A stretch of DNA of 64,000 nucleotides from Dichomitus squalens LYAD-421 SS1 (GCF_000275845.1 NW_006766887.1:272477-336476); one strand, 5' to 3'; counted from the stretch's first letter, positions 1 through 13,847 are shown. Notes: generated from the letters alone by a model not told the origin. A program made the numbers and translations.

Positions 1-970
1 CGCATGAAGCAAATCAAAGCGAATCCGCCTGCAGCGTCAGGGCAGACCATGCCTATAACTGCTCCGACGACTGCCTCGCCTCACACAAGCGCAGGCCCGA
101 CGCCTGTACCTACTGCTCCTCCTGCGGCAGCGCCGACAGCTGCGGTTCCCCCCGGCCCTGCCAATCTCCCCGCAAAAGCGGCTACCCCCGTGCCCTCTTC
201 ATCTACACCAGTCCCACCCCCACAACAATACCATCCACCTGTGGCCGCGTCCTCCCCAGCGCCGGGGCCCGTCATGGCAGCATCTCCTCCTATGCCCGTC
301 CAGAGCATCAAGAAAGCTCAACTCAAGAAGAAGTCGGACGGAACGCAACCACCGCTTGTCCCTCGAGCTTCTGCTACCCCCGCGCCGATAGCGCCCACAG
401 CGTCCTCTGGCGCGCCTCTTCCGATACCTGCGCATCTCCACCCACACTATCCTCAGCAGCAAGGCGGTCGCGCGACACCGATGCCAGCGCAAGCTCCGTC
501 CCCTCGCCCAACGTCTGTTGCTCATGCAGGCAGCCCACCGGCGGCATCGGAGCAAAGGCCACCGTCCGTTGTCCCGGCACCTCCCGCTGTTCAGCCTATA
601 CAGGCAGTCCCCCAGGCACAACAAAACATACATAGACCCCCGCAACCTTCTCCAGCCCCAGTGAACCCCGCGCATCAGCAAGTGCCTCAACAGCCAGGTA
701 TGTCGGGCGCCTACCCACCCCAGATAAGCGCAGCATACATGGCACAAATCGCCGCGGGGAGAGGGCGCGGGAAACCTGCCACTCCGAATGCACAGGGAGG
801 ACAGGCGATGAACTACTATCAGCACCAAATGATGCTCCAGCAGGCTCAGGCCCAAGCGCATGCCGTGCAGCACCAACAGAGAATGCAGCAGCAACAGCAG
901 CAGCAACAGGCCACCGCCGCGCGATCTCCCGCGAACCAATCTCGTAGCCCCATGCCTAACCCGCAGGCGC
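1..970 (+). CDS. Pro/Ala/Gln-rich low-complexity protein, 3' portion, first copy (cut by gap)
   Basis: The reading frame is open from the window edge into the N run, so both ends are missing. The protein is rich in Pro, Ala, Ser and Thr and turns Gln-rich near 830-910 (QHQQRMQQQQQQ). No folded domain is visible. Bases 107-970 are identical to 1834-2697, where the gene continues to a stop at 3306-3308. I read this as one allele of that gene, broken by the gap. The composition resembles tails of chromatin regulators such as Eaf1/Vid21 of NuA4, but that is only a guess, because all diagnostic domains would lie upstream of the window. Confidence 0.6.
107..970 (+). repeat. Direct repeat, copy 1 (864 bp, identical to 1834-2697)
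   Basis: The repeat starts at TACCTACTGCTCCTCC and runs to the last base before the N run. The constant offset is 1727. The left edge of copy 2 is the end of a putative LTR and the right edge of copy 1 is the gap. That is the pattern of two alleles placed in series, not of a biological tandem duplication. Confidence 0.9.
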
Positions 971-1281
971 NNNNNNNNNNNNNNNNNNNNNNNNNNNNNN
1001 NNNNNNNNNNNNNNNNNNNNNNNNNNNNNNNNNNNNNNNNNNNNNNNNNNNNNNNNNNNNNNNNNNNNNNNNNNNNNNNNNNNNNNNNNNNNNNNNNNNN
1101 NNNNNNNNNNNNNNNNNNNNNNNNNNNNNNNNNNNNNNNNNNNNNNNNNNNNNNNNNNNNNNNNNNNNNNNNNNNNNNNNNNNNNNNNNNNNNNNNNNNN
1201 NNNNNNNNNNNNNNNNNNNNNNNNNNNNNNNNNNNNNNNNNNNNNNNNNNNNNNNNNNNNNNNNNNNNNNNNNNNNNNNNN
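971..1281. other. Assembly gap (311 N)
   Basis: This is a run of undetermined bases. The first base after it is the T of TGTCACGG, which looks like an LTR terminus, so the gap probably hides transposon sequence or joins two unrelated contig ends. Confidence 0.99.
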
Positions 1282-1833
1282 TGTCACGGACGTTGGACAG
1301 ACGCCCCTTTTTGCCGCCCATTCCCTTTCCTTTGACGCCCACCTTCCATTTCCGGACCGTTTCCTTTCCTAGCTCATCCCAGTTTGGACACTGTAGATAC
1401 GTTCCCGTGATCGCCATGCCCTTGCCTTTTCTTTCTCGCCCTTTGTTCCCCCTTTGTCATCTTCACTGCCTCGCTCTCGCGCCTTGTCCTTGGTTGCTAA
1501 GCAGCCCCTCTAGTATATAAGGACCCCCCTAGGCGCTCCCTAGTCCCCATCTCGACCTCTTGGTCATTGGGACTAGGTGAGTGACCATAGCGTTGTATCT
1601 CTCTTCGATTGCTAATGTATAACTTGGTCATTGGGACTAGTCTGTCGCTGCTTGCGTGAAGGCTAGCTTTCGTCGGTCTCGTGCCTTCGTGCCGACCGCC
1701 GCTCTGCCCCGTCGAGTTTTCTGATACGTTTATCCCTCTCTCCCTCGCTTTTCCCCCTTTCGGCTCCTCGCCGCTCGCCTACGGGGTCGTCGCCGAACGT
1801 CGACCCGGGTCTACGCGCCTAGTCGCCGCGACA
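1282..1833 (+). mobile_element. Putative LTR (solo LTR or 3' LTR of a retrotransposon)
   Basis: The 552-bp segment begins TGTCACGG and ends CGCGACA, so its termini form a short inverted repeat with the usual TG...CA. It holds a TATA box at 1514-1521, a C/T-rich upstream part, and an 18-bp direct repeat (CTTGGTCATTGGGACTAG) at 1559-1576 and 1623-1640. The sequence right after it, TACCT at 1834-1838, also occurs at 107-111 in the copy without the insertion, so TACCT is the expected 5-bp target duplication. No reverse transcriptase or integrase is visible, since any internal part would be in the gap or absent. The family is not assigned. Confidence 0.6.
1514..1521 (+). promoter_or_regulatory. 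TATA box inside putative LTR
   Basis: TATATAAG lies in a GC-rich context about 230 bp into the LTR, where the retroelement promoter is expected. Confidence 0.45.
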
Positions 1834-2697
1834 TACCTACTGCTCCTCCTGCGGCAGCGCCGACAGCTGCGGTTCCCCCCGGCCCTGCCAATCTCCCCGC
1901 AAAAGCGGCTACCCCCGTGCCCTCTTCATCTACACCAGTCCCACCCCCACAACAATACCATCCACCTGTGGCCGCGTCCTCCCCAGCGCCGGGGCCCGTC
2001 ATGGCAGCATCTCCTCCTATGCCCGTCCAGAGCATCAAGAAAGCTCAACTCAAGAAGAAGTCGGACGGAACGCAACCACCGCTTGTCCCTCGAGCTTCTG
2101 CTACCCCCGCGCCGATAGCGCCCACAGCGTCCTCTGGCGCGCCTCTTCCGATACCTGCGCATCTCCACCCACACTATCCTCAGCAGCAAGGCGGTCGCGC
2201 GACACCGATGCCAGCGCAAGCTCCGTCCCCTCGCCCAACGTCTGTTGCTCATGCAGGCAGCCCACCGGCGGCATCGGAGCAAAGGCCACCGTCCGTTGTC
2301 CCGGCACCTCCCGCTGTTCAGCCTATACAGGCAGTCCCCCAGGCACAACAAAACATACATAGACCCCCGCAACCTTCTCCAGCCCCAGTGAACCCCGCGC
2401 ATCAGCAAGTGCCTCAACAGCCAGGTATGTCGGGCGCCTACCCACCCCAGATAAGCGCAGCATACATGGCACAAATCGCCGCGGGGAGAGGGCGCGGGAA
2501 ACCTGCCACTCCGAATGCACAGGGAGGACAGGCGATGAACTACTATCAGCACCAAATGATGCTCCAGCAGGCTCAGGCCCAAGCGCATGCCGTGCAGCAC
2601 CAACAGAGAATGCAGCAGCAACAGCAGCAGCAACAGGCCACCGCCGCGCGATCTCCCGCGAACCAATCTCGTAGCCCCATGCCTAACCCGCAGGCGC
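1834..2697 (+). repeat. Direct repeat, copy 2 (864 bp, identical to 107-970)
   Basis: This copy follows the LTR end directly and continues without a break into the rest of the gene. Confidence 0.9.
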
Positions 2698-3031
2698 AAG
2701 CTGCCGCAGCGGCGGTGGCGGCGGCGCAACGCAACAGCCCCATGGTACAGGCCGCTCAGCTTGGAACTCGGTCCCCGATGCCCCCCGCTGCCCAGCCTCC
2801 GCAAATGCAGCAGCCCCAGCAGCAGCAAGCCCCGTCCCAACACCCACAGCATGCCGTGGCGGGCCAGCACCACCCGCAGCAGGTTAACGCCCAGGCGCAG
2901 GCGCAGGCATTTGCGCAATACAGAGCGATGATGCACCCGCAAATGCAGCAGCACATCGCTGCCGTCGCGGCGCAGGCACAAGCACAGGCCCAGGCCCAGG
3001 CTCACGCGCAGGGCGGGATGCAGCAGTCGTC

Positions 3032-3062
<31 letters not shown>

Positions 3063-3308
3063 GCGCAGGCTCAGGCGGTTGCACAGGTCATGCAAAACCC
3101 ACAGATGATGGCTCAGTACCCGCAGATGTGGGCAAGGATGGGTGTGCCGATGGGTCAGATACCAGGGCAGATGCCCCAGTATTGGGGAATGCCTGCGGGC
3201 GCCGGGCGGGGAATGCCTCAGCAGATGCCTGGAATGCAGGGGCACCCGCAGCAAATGCAACCCGGGGCGGGTGCCAAGCCGGGTCAAGGTGGGCAGCAGG
3301 GATCATGA
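1834..3308 (+). CDS. Pro/Ala/Gln-rich protein, C-terminal part, second copy (complete 3' end)
   Basis: It is in the same frame as copy 1 and ends with TGA at 3306-3308. The tail is dominated by Gln/Ala/Met/Pro tracts, including a (CAG/CAA)n Gln run near 3034-3063, then Met/Gly/Pro-rich sequence and a Gly-Gln-rich end. No start codon or domain is visible. In this copy everything upstream of 1834 is replaced by the LTR, so if it is a real allele the gene is interrupted by the insertion. Function is unknown; a scaffold or activator tail in a chromatin complex is speculative. Confidence 0.6.
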
Positions 3309-5645
3309 GTGTTGGCTCGTGGCGCGCAAGGAAGGGGGGTGTATGTCTTAGCTGTACTTCTATGGACGGTCTAGTTCGCTCGTGCGTGTCCAATCACTGT
3401 CTGATGCTCGTTCTGGATCCAAGACGCCGTGATGATTACCAGGCCTATCAGCATTTATACATCCTAACTCAGATATGGGGACTATCTTTGCCTAGGAGGG
3501 TTCTAGCCATCTAACACGCGGCTCTCAACCTTCGCTTGGGACGTGTGGACGAGCGCCGGCGTACAAAGGGACGATTCACCTGTAGACAATCGAGAGCTTC
3601 TTAAGAAGAGAAGATGCTACCGCATGGGAATGAGATCCGGGAACTGAGCTGCCAAATGTCCCGAGAGAAGCGCGAGATGTCTTCGCATGAAGCTAGTTGG
3701 TACGTAAATCAGTCCCATGCTTTTGTACGGGCCCCTCCTTCGCACCTCGCTCCCTGACAGATTGTCCCAGGCTGCTATCGAGAGAGCGGTTTCGGGGCCT
3801 GTACGTGCTCGCGGGAAGTCAGCGAGTATGTATTACAAATAGAGCCCGGGACCGTTTGAGTAACGCCGCGCTCCCGTTTGGCGTCGATGTGAATGTGGAT
3901 GCGGATGGCTTCTTCCACAAATGAAATCCGGGCAGTGCAAAGGAATCGAGACGTGTGGGATTGCATCTGTATCCACGTCCCAGCAACATGCTCAAGCTGA
4001 CAAGCTGCGCCTCCCCTACGCACGCCGGCTCGGGCTGGACGGTGTCAAGATACGTACACACGCCAGCTGCTAGCAGATGGCCTGAAGGGTGAATTCCGTA
4101 CATCGTGAGCAAGCGAGAAGCTCCACCAATGCCTCTAGCCAACGCCTGACAACACGTGGATAGCGCGAGACGTAATGACTGGCGGTGGCACTAAATTCGA
4201 CCACGAACCGCGATGCCGTGAGCCACGAGTCACCGGCGAGACAATAAATGTATTCGTGGTCCAAAGTAAATCCCGAGCCGCACCCGGCTGCGTCGCGATC
4301 GTGTCGCATTTCCGGGCCTTCCAACGGAGGAAGCCCTGCAGAGACATGCAGCCCGCGTCTCGATGCGGTCCGTCCATCGAGGTCAGTCAGACTCCGTCGT
4401 GAACATCAAAGACACGGTCTTGTCTCTTACCCTATCCAGCTATATGTGACCAATTTACCCAGACTGCGCTGCGTTCCGTTGGCTGTGATCGAACGCTCAC
4501 CTTCACTTCGCACCCTGTCTGCATGTTACATCGGCGGCGTGTAGATTATGGATGTCGACCAATGACGCGACCCCGTCCGAGGCTGTTGGATAAGGTTGAG
4601 TCGAGTCTTGTTGCGAGCGGCGTAGGATGCCAACCCCATGCACTAGAAGAGAATACCGGACGCTACCGTCACGTCGTAGTCATCACCATCATCTACTCGC
4701 CTTCCCTCCATCATGGCAGGCCTAAGGGCGATAGCGGTGAAGACTGTGGAATCTCGCTGACGCGGATTCCGTAACTTCAACGCGGCTCGCGCGTCCCGCG
4801 ATCCGCCGTGGGTTCCCTGCCATTCAGGTTCCGCGAGGGCCATCGATTCGATGTCGGATGCGGCATGATGCATGGGCCCGGGCGAGACGGTGGGATGGTG
4901 GGAGACTGGAGACTGAGCCCGACGGGGCGCGGCTCCGACCTGAAGTGGGGCAGGAAGCAGCCCGGAAAGCCGATCAAATAATAGCACCGTATCCGGGGAG
5001 AGACCCAACGTCCATTGGTGCGCGAGTTCGAGACGGGCACGGAATGCTGACGGATAACGTATGCTATTGATGCAGGTCAGTAGGGTGGGTAGGAGTATGA
5101 TCCAATCAGATATCCAGGGCGTTCGTGTGGGCCCATGGAGCGAAGCGCAGCGCACGGTGTGATGGTGATTGGCTTCGGTTGGTTTGCAAGAGAAGTTGAG
5201 GGTGGGGGGAAGCTGACGAATCGACCGTATGAATCGGACTTAAACTGGAGGGGCAGGCTAGGGGGTTGGAACTCTTGGGAGAGTAGGTATACACGTACTC
5301 ATCTGTGCAAGGAGCGTAAAGATATTACAAATGACCGAAGACGAACGGACGGGGGGGGGAGTAGGCAATAGAGTAGCAGATGTCGCAGAGCCAAAGCAGA
5401 TGTCAAGCGGAGCCCAAGCAGTAGACAGGGGCGGGGCGGGGCAGGAGGTGCGCGAGTCAAGGTGGGACTAAATGGGGCAGGAGGACGGGCGACAAGACAG
5501 ATATACGATAATACAGGGGCAGGACGACGGAGAGCTCACCGATAGAATCTTGGAGCGAAGAGAACATATGAACAGCGAAACGGAGCAGCGGGCACAAAAA
5601 GAAATAGAGGAGAGCAAGAGAGGGTAGGACCACCAAAAACAACAA
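3309..5645. other. Intergenic stretch, no gene supported
   Basis: This covers the 3' flanks of two convergent genes. The longest frame (complement 4643-5155) has no recognisable motif and no plausible splice partners. Nothing else is visible. Confidence 0.5.
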
Positions 5646-7403
5646 TCACTGCCTTCCGCCATGATACCCTCCATCGCTCCTCCGATCCTGCTGCGAGCCG
5701 TACGAATCGTCGTCGTCGCTACTCGACTGAGCACCAGCATCATCGGCGACGGTCTGGTGCGCATTCTGGCCTGCGTTCTGATTGTTGTTTTGGTTCTTGC
5801 CCCGGCCGCGTCCGGTCCCATCGCGATTCCGCTTCTTGATCTGTCGAATAAGTCGCGAGCAACGATCATGGTGTAGCGGATGAACGGCGGGGGCAGAGAA
5901 GAGGGTAACCACAGCAGCACCGCAACAATCAGAATGCGGATAGATGGCGGGAAAGGGCGGCGGAGCGCTTACCAGTTTAGCGTAGACGAGGCCGCACGCG
6001 TTGCAGAGCGTGCGGGGACCTGGAGCCGAAGAGAACGTCGGTGTCAGTGTCATGTTCGGCTCCGCTGTCGGGCGGATGCCACTCGATCTGGAAAACGACT
6101 AACCCATCGGGCCTCTGCGCCATTCTGGGGTGGAGGTGGCGCTACAGCCCAGGCAGGTCTGTCCTTCCGTCGCAGGCGGGTTCTCAGACTGCCGCGCGCA
6201 GGCGAAGAGAACATTCCATGTCAGCACTGACGTCGCTGCAGGAGGAATAGACTTCACGCACCTGCCGCCCTCCCCCGGCGTCTCTCTCGGCTTCTTCAGG
6301 CGGGCGATCGACGGGCGGACGTGGCGGCTCGGGGGCGACGCGCTTCGACGCGACATCCAAGACTTGCGCGCCGTATGCTGCCGCCTGGAACATGCGCTCC
6401 AGGGCCTCTGGGGGCGGCGATGGGCGGGTAGGAGCTTCATACTGGATCGTGCTCGCTGTGTCGAGGATGAGCCGGTAGGACTCCACCAACTGGGCGCGAT
6501 GATAGGTCCGTTGGTTGGGATATGTCGTACGATAGTGTGCTCACATACCTTAACAAAATCGATTCCGATGGGCGAGGTGGTGAGTGGAGGTGGTGCCTGC
6601 GGGGCCTGGGGAGGCGACGGGCCTTGTGACGCAGGAATTGGCACAGGGGGCGGGGGAGCGGGCGCAGGGGCGGGCGCAGGTGCTGGGGGCTCTTCACGGG
6701 TTTTACGTACTGGTGCAGACGGCGGGGGCGCCGCCTCCGGGCGCTGCGGGGGCCGCTCCTCTGTCCTGCGGGGCTCCGCCCTTGGAGGTGCTTGCTGGTA
6801 GCGGCGATCGTCGTGCGACGTGCCGGGAGAGACGTCCGGCCTTGCGCTTGTCGGGGGCGGGTACGGTGGCTGGCCCTGCTGGGGAGGTGGTTGATATGGG
6901 ACGCCGTACTGATTCCACTCGCCTGACCATTGCGCATGCTGCGGAGGCGGGCCGTAGCCCGGTGGGGGATATCCAGGCTGCGGGGGGTATGGTGGAGGGG
7001 CTCCGTTGTAGGGTGCAGGAGGAGGGGCGTGTTGGACAGGTTGTGCGGGAGGAGGAGAGCGTACGGGCGGGCGTGAAGATCCTTGAGCATACTGTCCGTT
7101 CTCATATGGCGGCCCAGGATAGGATGCGTATGGATAAGAAGGCGCAGGCGGGACTTCTTGCGGGTGGTACATATATCGACTGTCGGACGCCATCTGGGAC
7201 GGCGGGCGGGAAGGATCGGATGGTGGTTGTCGATAGTATTGCGTATCGGGGGCTCTAGAGGAGTCAGACGCGAGAGCGTGGTCGAGGGTTGAGTAAGACG
7301 TCGTAGAGGCTACGCTGGAACGTGGAGGACGATCAGCGACTGCGTTTTGGGATGAGGGGAAGGGCTTGGCATGATTATGAGAGGAGTTGGGATAGGGAGG
7401 CAT
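5646..7403 (-). CDS. GATA-type zinc finger transcription factor (18-residue loop class)
   Basis: Five exons: 7403-6549, 6489-6262, 6188-6104, 6019-5973 and 5840-5646, giving 469 aa. Residues 1-280 are Pro/Gln/Ser-rich and disordered. A short helical stretch (DFVK then LVESYRLILD) follows. A single finger C373-x2-C376-x18-C395-x2-C398 carries the TPEWRRGP and TLCNACGL signatures, then a basic tail (IKKRNRDG) and an Asn/Asp/Ser-rich end. An 18-residue loop is typical of the White-collar and NsdD groups rather than nitrogen-type AreA factors. No PAS domain is seen, so an NsdD-like developmental regulator is the better guess, not proven. An intron splits the finger loop. The factor should bind GATA sites in the nucleus. 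Confidence 0.85.
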
Positions 7404-8341
7404 GCAGAAAGGGTCTAAGGGTCGTCACAGGCGCATGAAAGAGTCGGAGACGCGTCAGAAGAGAGGATGGGTATACATAGTCGGAGTGAGAGGAAATAGA
7501 CAAGGAATGTCGCAAGACTGGTGAGACGGACGGGCAGGATCACCGCCGGTCTGTATGCGGGGTACGAAGAAGGGTCCGGACATGATGCTACAACGACCAC
7601 GATCGAGAGATCTCTTCCAAGTCCGCCACGGGCATCATCCCGCCTGCTATGACATAGATACGACAGACAGCTGGGGTTAACCTACATTTCTCCAGACTTG
7701 TTTTGCGCCGGACTTGATGGATGTCACGACTATGCCTAGCGAGACGTCGTGGGCTGGATGTCTTGCGCGTTGGCCGAGCTATCGGTGTTGAACAAGGGTC
7801 GCGGACACGCTAAGCGGGTGGAAACGCCCAGCTGCCGAAACAAATGGGGCGGGGTCTGGGTGCATAGCGGACGCCTGCGTCAGTGCCAGCTGTATGCGCA
7901 TATATGGGGACGCAGCGAGGAGCCCGACGGGCACAGAGCAAAGCAGACTCACTGTGTCGGTGGTCGGTTTTTGGTTGGGCGGAGGACGCTGAAATGGACA
8001 TTAAACTTGAGAAGTTGGCCAACCTAAGATCCACGTGATCCGGGCCCATCAATGTAGCTCAGGCGCCCATCAGCAGATGCGGGCCCAGATCACTCGTCCT
8101 CGTCGCAGATGCAATCTCCAGGCACCTCCCCCAGATTCCCGCCACAGATGGTCGATCATCCTCTCTCAAGTCTTGTCCGACAGTGGGTGCAAACGCATCC
8201 AACGAGTGTACAATGCGTATTAAAACGAATGTGTGTGCGATACAACTACACGGACGTGGACGGGTATGAGCGTAATGCAACGGCTACTCTATCGTGCACG
8301 AACAGTCAGCACGGTGTGCCTGGGCGACCTCTCAATCACCA
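7404..8341. other. Intergenic: GATA gene upstream region and 3' flank of next gene
   Basis: No coding exon is supported here. It should hold the promoter of the GATA factor gene. No distinct motif was identified. Confidence 0.45.
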
Positions 8342-10243
8342 TCAAGCTTGTGCTGCCACTCCGTGTTCCCCTCTGTCACCCTCCTTCCACTTCGCCTGCT
8401 TGCCAGCCGCAGGGGGAGTCTCCTTGGCCACCGGCAGCGGCGCAGGGGTCTCAAAGCCAGGGTGCACGTCGTCATCCTGCGCCTTCTCAGCGGCCGCGGC
8501 GGCAGTAGCACCGCTTGCTGCTGCTGCAGCGCGTTCACGAGCACGCCTGCGCCGACGCAAGATTTTCTTGCGGTTCCGCACTGCCCGTGCGTAGCTCTGG
8601 TCGTCCCCATAGAACAGCTGGTATTCGCAGAACGGGCATATCCACTCCTCCGCTGGGTTCGTCAGCGTCGACACTGGCGTCACGTTCGGCTCCGACTTCT
8701 TTCTGCGCCGCGGCGGGATTTCTGCGGACAGAAAGCGCAAAGGGAGCGGCGTGAGCAGGTTCTGTGCGTTCTGCATCGCCTGCTGCGCACTCGGAGGCCC
8801 GCTGTGAGGTAGGCGCGACGGCACGTAGTTCCGGAGGTGGTGCGGGTTAGAAGCGTTGGCCAGGGCGGACCGTTTCTTCTTCTTACCGCCCTTGCCCTTC
8901 GTTCCAAGTAAAGACTGCTCGAGAGCACCCTTTGCATCAGAACCCTTGCCTGCAGTCGTACGTGGGGCCTGTTTAGTGCCGTTTGTACGCTTCGCGAGGG
9001 GTCCGCTGAGTGCTGCTGCTGCCTGCTTCGCTGCCTCTGCCGCCTGCGCCGCCTGGCGCGCGAGCTCGGCCTGAAAACGGCCATGGAGCTCAGCGATCTC
9101 CTCGTTTGTTGCAACCAGGCGCTCCGAAGCTTCGCAATGCGTGATGTTCGGTCAGAGTGTCAGTGAGAATGCGATCCGTCACTCACTGGCACTGTGGACG
9201 ACAAACGTGAAGTCGGAAGACGGCACCTCGTTCTCTTTACTTTCCCCTTCGCCTTCTCCAGGCGGGTGCGATTGCATGTAGGCTTTCAAAGCCCGCGCGA
9301 AGCGCGACGTGCGCCGCCGGGAGAGGTGAACCCGAGTATGCGGCTGCACGAAGATATGGTGCGCCGACAAAGCCTGGTCGAGCGCGAGCGTGTCCCCATG
9401 AGCGAGCGTCCCGAGCACTGTAGCGAGCTGCCGCTTCCGGCTCCTCAGCATCGCCTTGTGCTGCAGGCCCGCAAGCGTCGCGCGCGATAGCCGCCCCTTC
9501 TTCCCCGCCAGCGCGAGGGAGCCGTGTGCGCCCCCTCCCCCGCCTCCGCCTCCGCCCGTCCCTGCGCCTACCACGCCGCCCACAACGGCGTCCACGTCCC
9601 GCTCCCGCCCCGTCGGCATGGCCCTATCCGCGCCCTCGTCCTCCGCCCCGGACCCGCCAGAGCCCCCATCGTGCCCGTGCGCGGACCCGGACATGTTCGC
9701 GGGCACCTTCCGCTTCTTCGTGTTCCCCGGCTGCTGCAAGTGGTCCACATAATCCCCGCCGTCCCCGTCCTCGTCGTCCTGCTCGTACCCACCGCCCAAA
9801 CCGCCTAGTCCCCCGACGACGCTCCCATACCACCCGGCCCCGGTCCCGAAGCCGGCCGCGAGCGCCGCGCTGAGATCGATAGAGATGGGCGTGGACGTCC
9901 GCGAGGCGTCGTCCTCCCCGGCCCTGCCCCGGTCTGGGGTGGGCATGTTCTTGAAGAGGTCGCGGACGCCGCCCAGGACGGGCCCATAGTACGCCTGGAG
10001 CGCCATTTGCGCCGCGAACGTCGGGTCGGGTGTCGCCGGGACATTGTCGTCCGCCCCGTCATGCGACTCCTGCGGGGTGTTCACCCCCGTCCCCATCCCT
10101 GGGGCCGGGGAGCTGGTACGGAACTCGTGGTCGTCATGCGAGGTGGGGTCCGAGGTGCGTCTGCGCTTCGGGAGCGGCTTCACGCGGCGGAGCGTCGCTG
10201 GGAGCTCAGGAACGTCGAAGATCGGGGACGGCGGTGGATACAT
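8342..10243 (-). CDS. Conserved-looking protein of unknown function with CPFC motif
   Basis: Two exons, 10243-9187 and 9129-8342, joined by a GTGAGT...GCGAAG intron, give 614 aa. The start is the first in-frame ATG (MYPPPSPIFDVPELP). Visible parts: a basic patch (LPKRRRTS), an Asp/Gly-rich middle with a long Gly run, a basic helical segment near residues 285-340 (SRATLAGLQHKAMLRSRKRQ), a predicted coiled coil after the intron (NEEIAELHGRFQAELARQAA), a Lys-rich patch, and a C-terminal block EEWICPFCEYQLFYG followed by RKKILRRRRRARER. The single CPFC looks like half a zinc ribbon. The basic patches suggest a nuclear protein. I do not recognise the family. Confidence 0.7.
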
Positions 10244-11354
10244 GGCCTGTTGAGGCTGCAATGCGAGTCCGCAGAGGAGGCATGAGCGGGCACTGGGGGT
10301 GGATTCCTGAAATCGGAATAGCTTACGTGGATTTCGGTGGTTACCTGTCCTTTCTTTCGAGATCAAGTTCTCGCTGTCAGCGGCTGGTGGTGTAGTGTGC
10401 TTCCGGCAGTGTCTAGCCTAGACTAGGCTAAAGAAGAATGTAAGAGAGTATATTCAGTAAAGCGCAAGGTAGTGTGTGCGCGCTGTGCCACGCAGACCGA
10501 ATGCGAATGCTAGATGGGAGGAAGAAAGGCTTTGTCGGCCGAGAAATGATCACTCCGCTCCGGCTCAGCCACCGACCTCCGGCTCTCCCTTTCTTCGACT
10601 TACCTACTGCATCGTTTCCTAACTTGCCCTTGCATCGACAGATGGACGCAATTGACTGCATCAATGATTTACAAGTGCCTCTGTGGAGTCGGCTCAGAAA
10701 CACACGGCTACCACGTACAGAAGCCTACCCCATTGCTACAAGCTCCGCAGATCGCTCAAGGAAGATGTCTGCTTTTGCGTTCATAAACCCATGTATTCAC
10801 AACGACCAGTGTATGCCTCGATATAGAAGATGCTAGACTACGGTACAAGATGTGCGATGCTCTAACAGATTGTCTCGTGATGCTAGGATATAGTAAATGT
10901 CCGACTGCGTGTCGCAATAAATCAGGGTATCGCGAAACGAAGGTAGACATTAGGTTCTCTGCTCATGCTGGTGTAACAGGCCCCGAAACATCTATGGGGA
11001 TGAGATGTGTAATGGTGCAATAATGATATGGCGGGCGGCGCCTGGGAGTATTGAAACAGACCAAATTAGTAGGGCCGTACGATAGTCGATGAGCAGATGA
11101 GTTGCAACGAGACTGGTGAGAGCGTGAATAGGTGTGAGAGCAGCGCATGTCATGGATCAGAACTGGGATCAGGAGTGGAGTACTGATAGTTTGAGCGGGT
11201 CGACGGAAGGGAATCGAGGCGGAGTCGTTGCATGGGTGAGGGAAAGTATGGGCATATGTCGGAAGTTGAGACGAGGACGAGATCATAAAATGAAGAAGAG
11301 GACGGTCTTCGTGTCCGCAAGTGGCCTTGGGGCAGCCGCCGGCTGAGATGGCGT
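10244..11354. other. Intergenic: upstream of the CPFC-motif gene, 3' flank of the helicase gene
   Basis: No gene is supported. The right part is probably 3' UTR of the helicase gene and the left part promoter of the unknown gene. Confidence 0.45.
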
Positions 11355-13487
<2,133 letters not shown>

Positions 13488-13847
13488 ATTAAAGTGATGA
13501 GAGTGAAGAGAAAGGATAGAAAGACGAGGCTATGGAAAGTTGTTGAGATTTTGTCTATAGAGCGTTGCGGTAACGAGTCGAGACAGTGATGGTCCACCAC
13601 AAAGGCGAGTGAGAATTTTGAGCCCACGCCCCGCCCCGCTTACAAACAATCTCCACCTTATGTAAGCAACTGCCGCAGTTGGTCACCCCCTCGGCGCCTA
13701 GGTTTCGCGACGTGGCAGGCGCAGCGGGCCGCGCGCGCCGGTAGACATTGCCAGCTCTTGCAGGCGCTTGCCAACTTACAGGCAATAGCGTATACAGCTT
13801 CCTCTGCTTACACCTCCTTGTTCTGCCCTCCTCACTTAACTTCTGCA
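13488..13847. promoter_or_regulatory. Divergent promoter region between DED1-type and SEC72-type genes
   Basis: The two start codons point away from each other across 360 bp, so both promoters must lie here. No clear TATA box is seen, which fits constitutive housekeeping genes. Confidence 0.6.

Noticed and set aside
199..1287. Long antisense frames rich in Arg, Leu and Cys opposite the Gln-rich gene
   Set aside because: They are reverse-complement shadows of Pro/Gln/Ala codons and extend through N bases.
1681..2118. Open frame crossing from the LTR into the repeat copy
   Set aside because: It joins non-coding LTR sequence to an alternate frame of the Pro-rich gene. It is a by-product of the insertion.
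3034..3063. CAG/CAA tract as a microsatellite of special interest
   Set aside because: Poly-Gln runs with mixed codons are common in fungal regulators and this one is short.
4643..5155. 170-codon minus frame
   Set aside because: No motif, erratic composition, no consistent splice partner.
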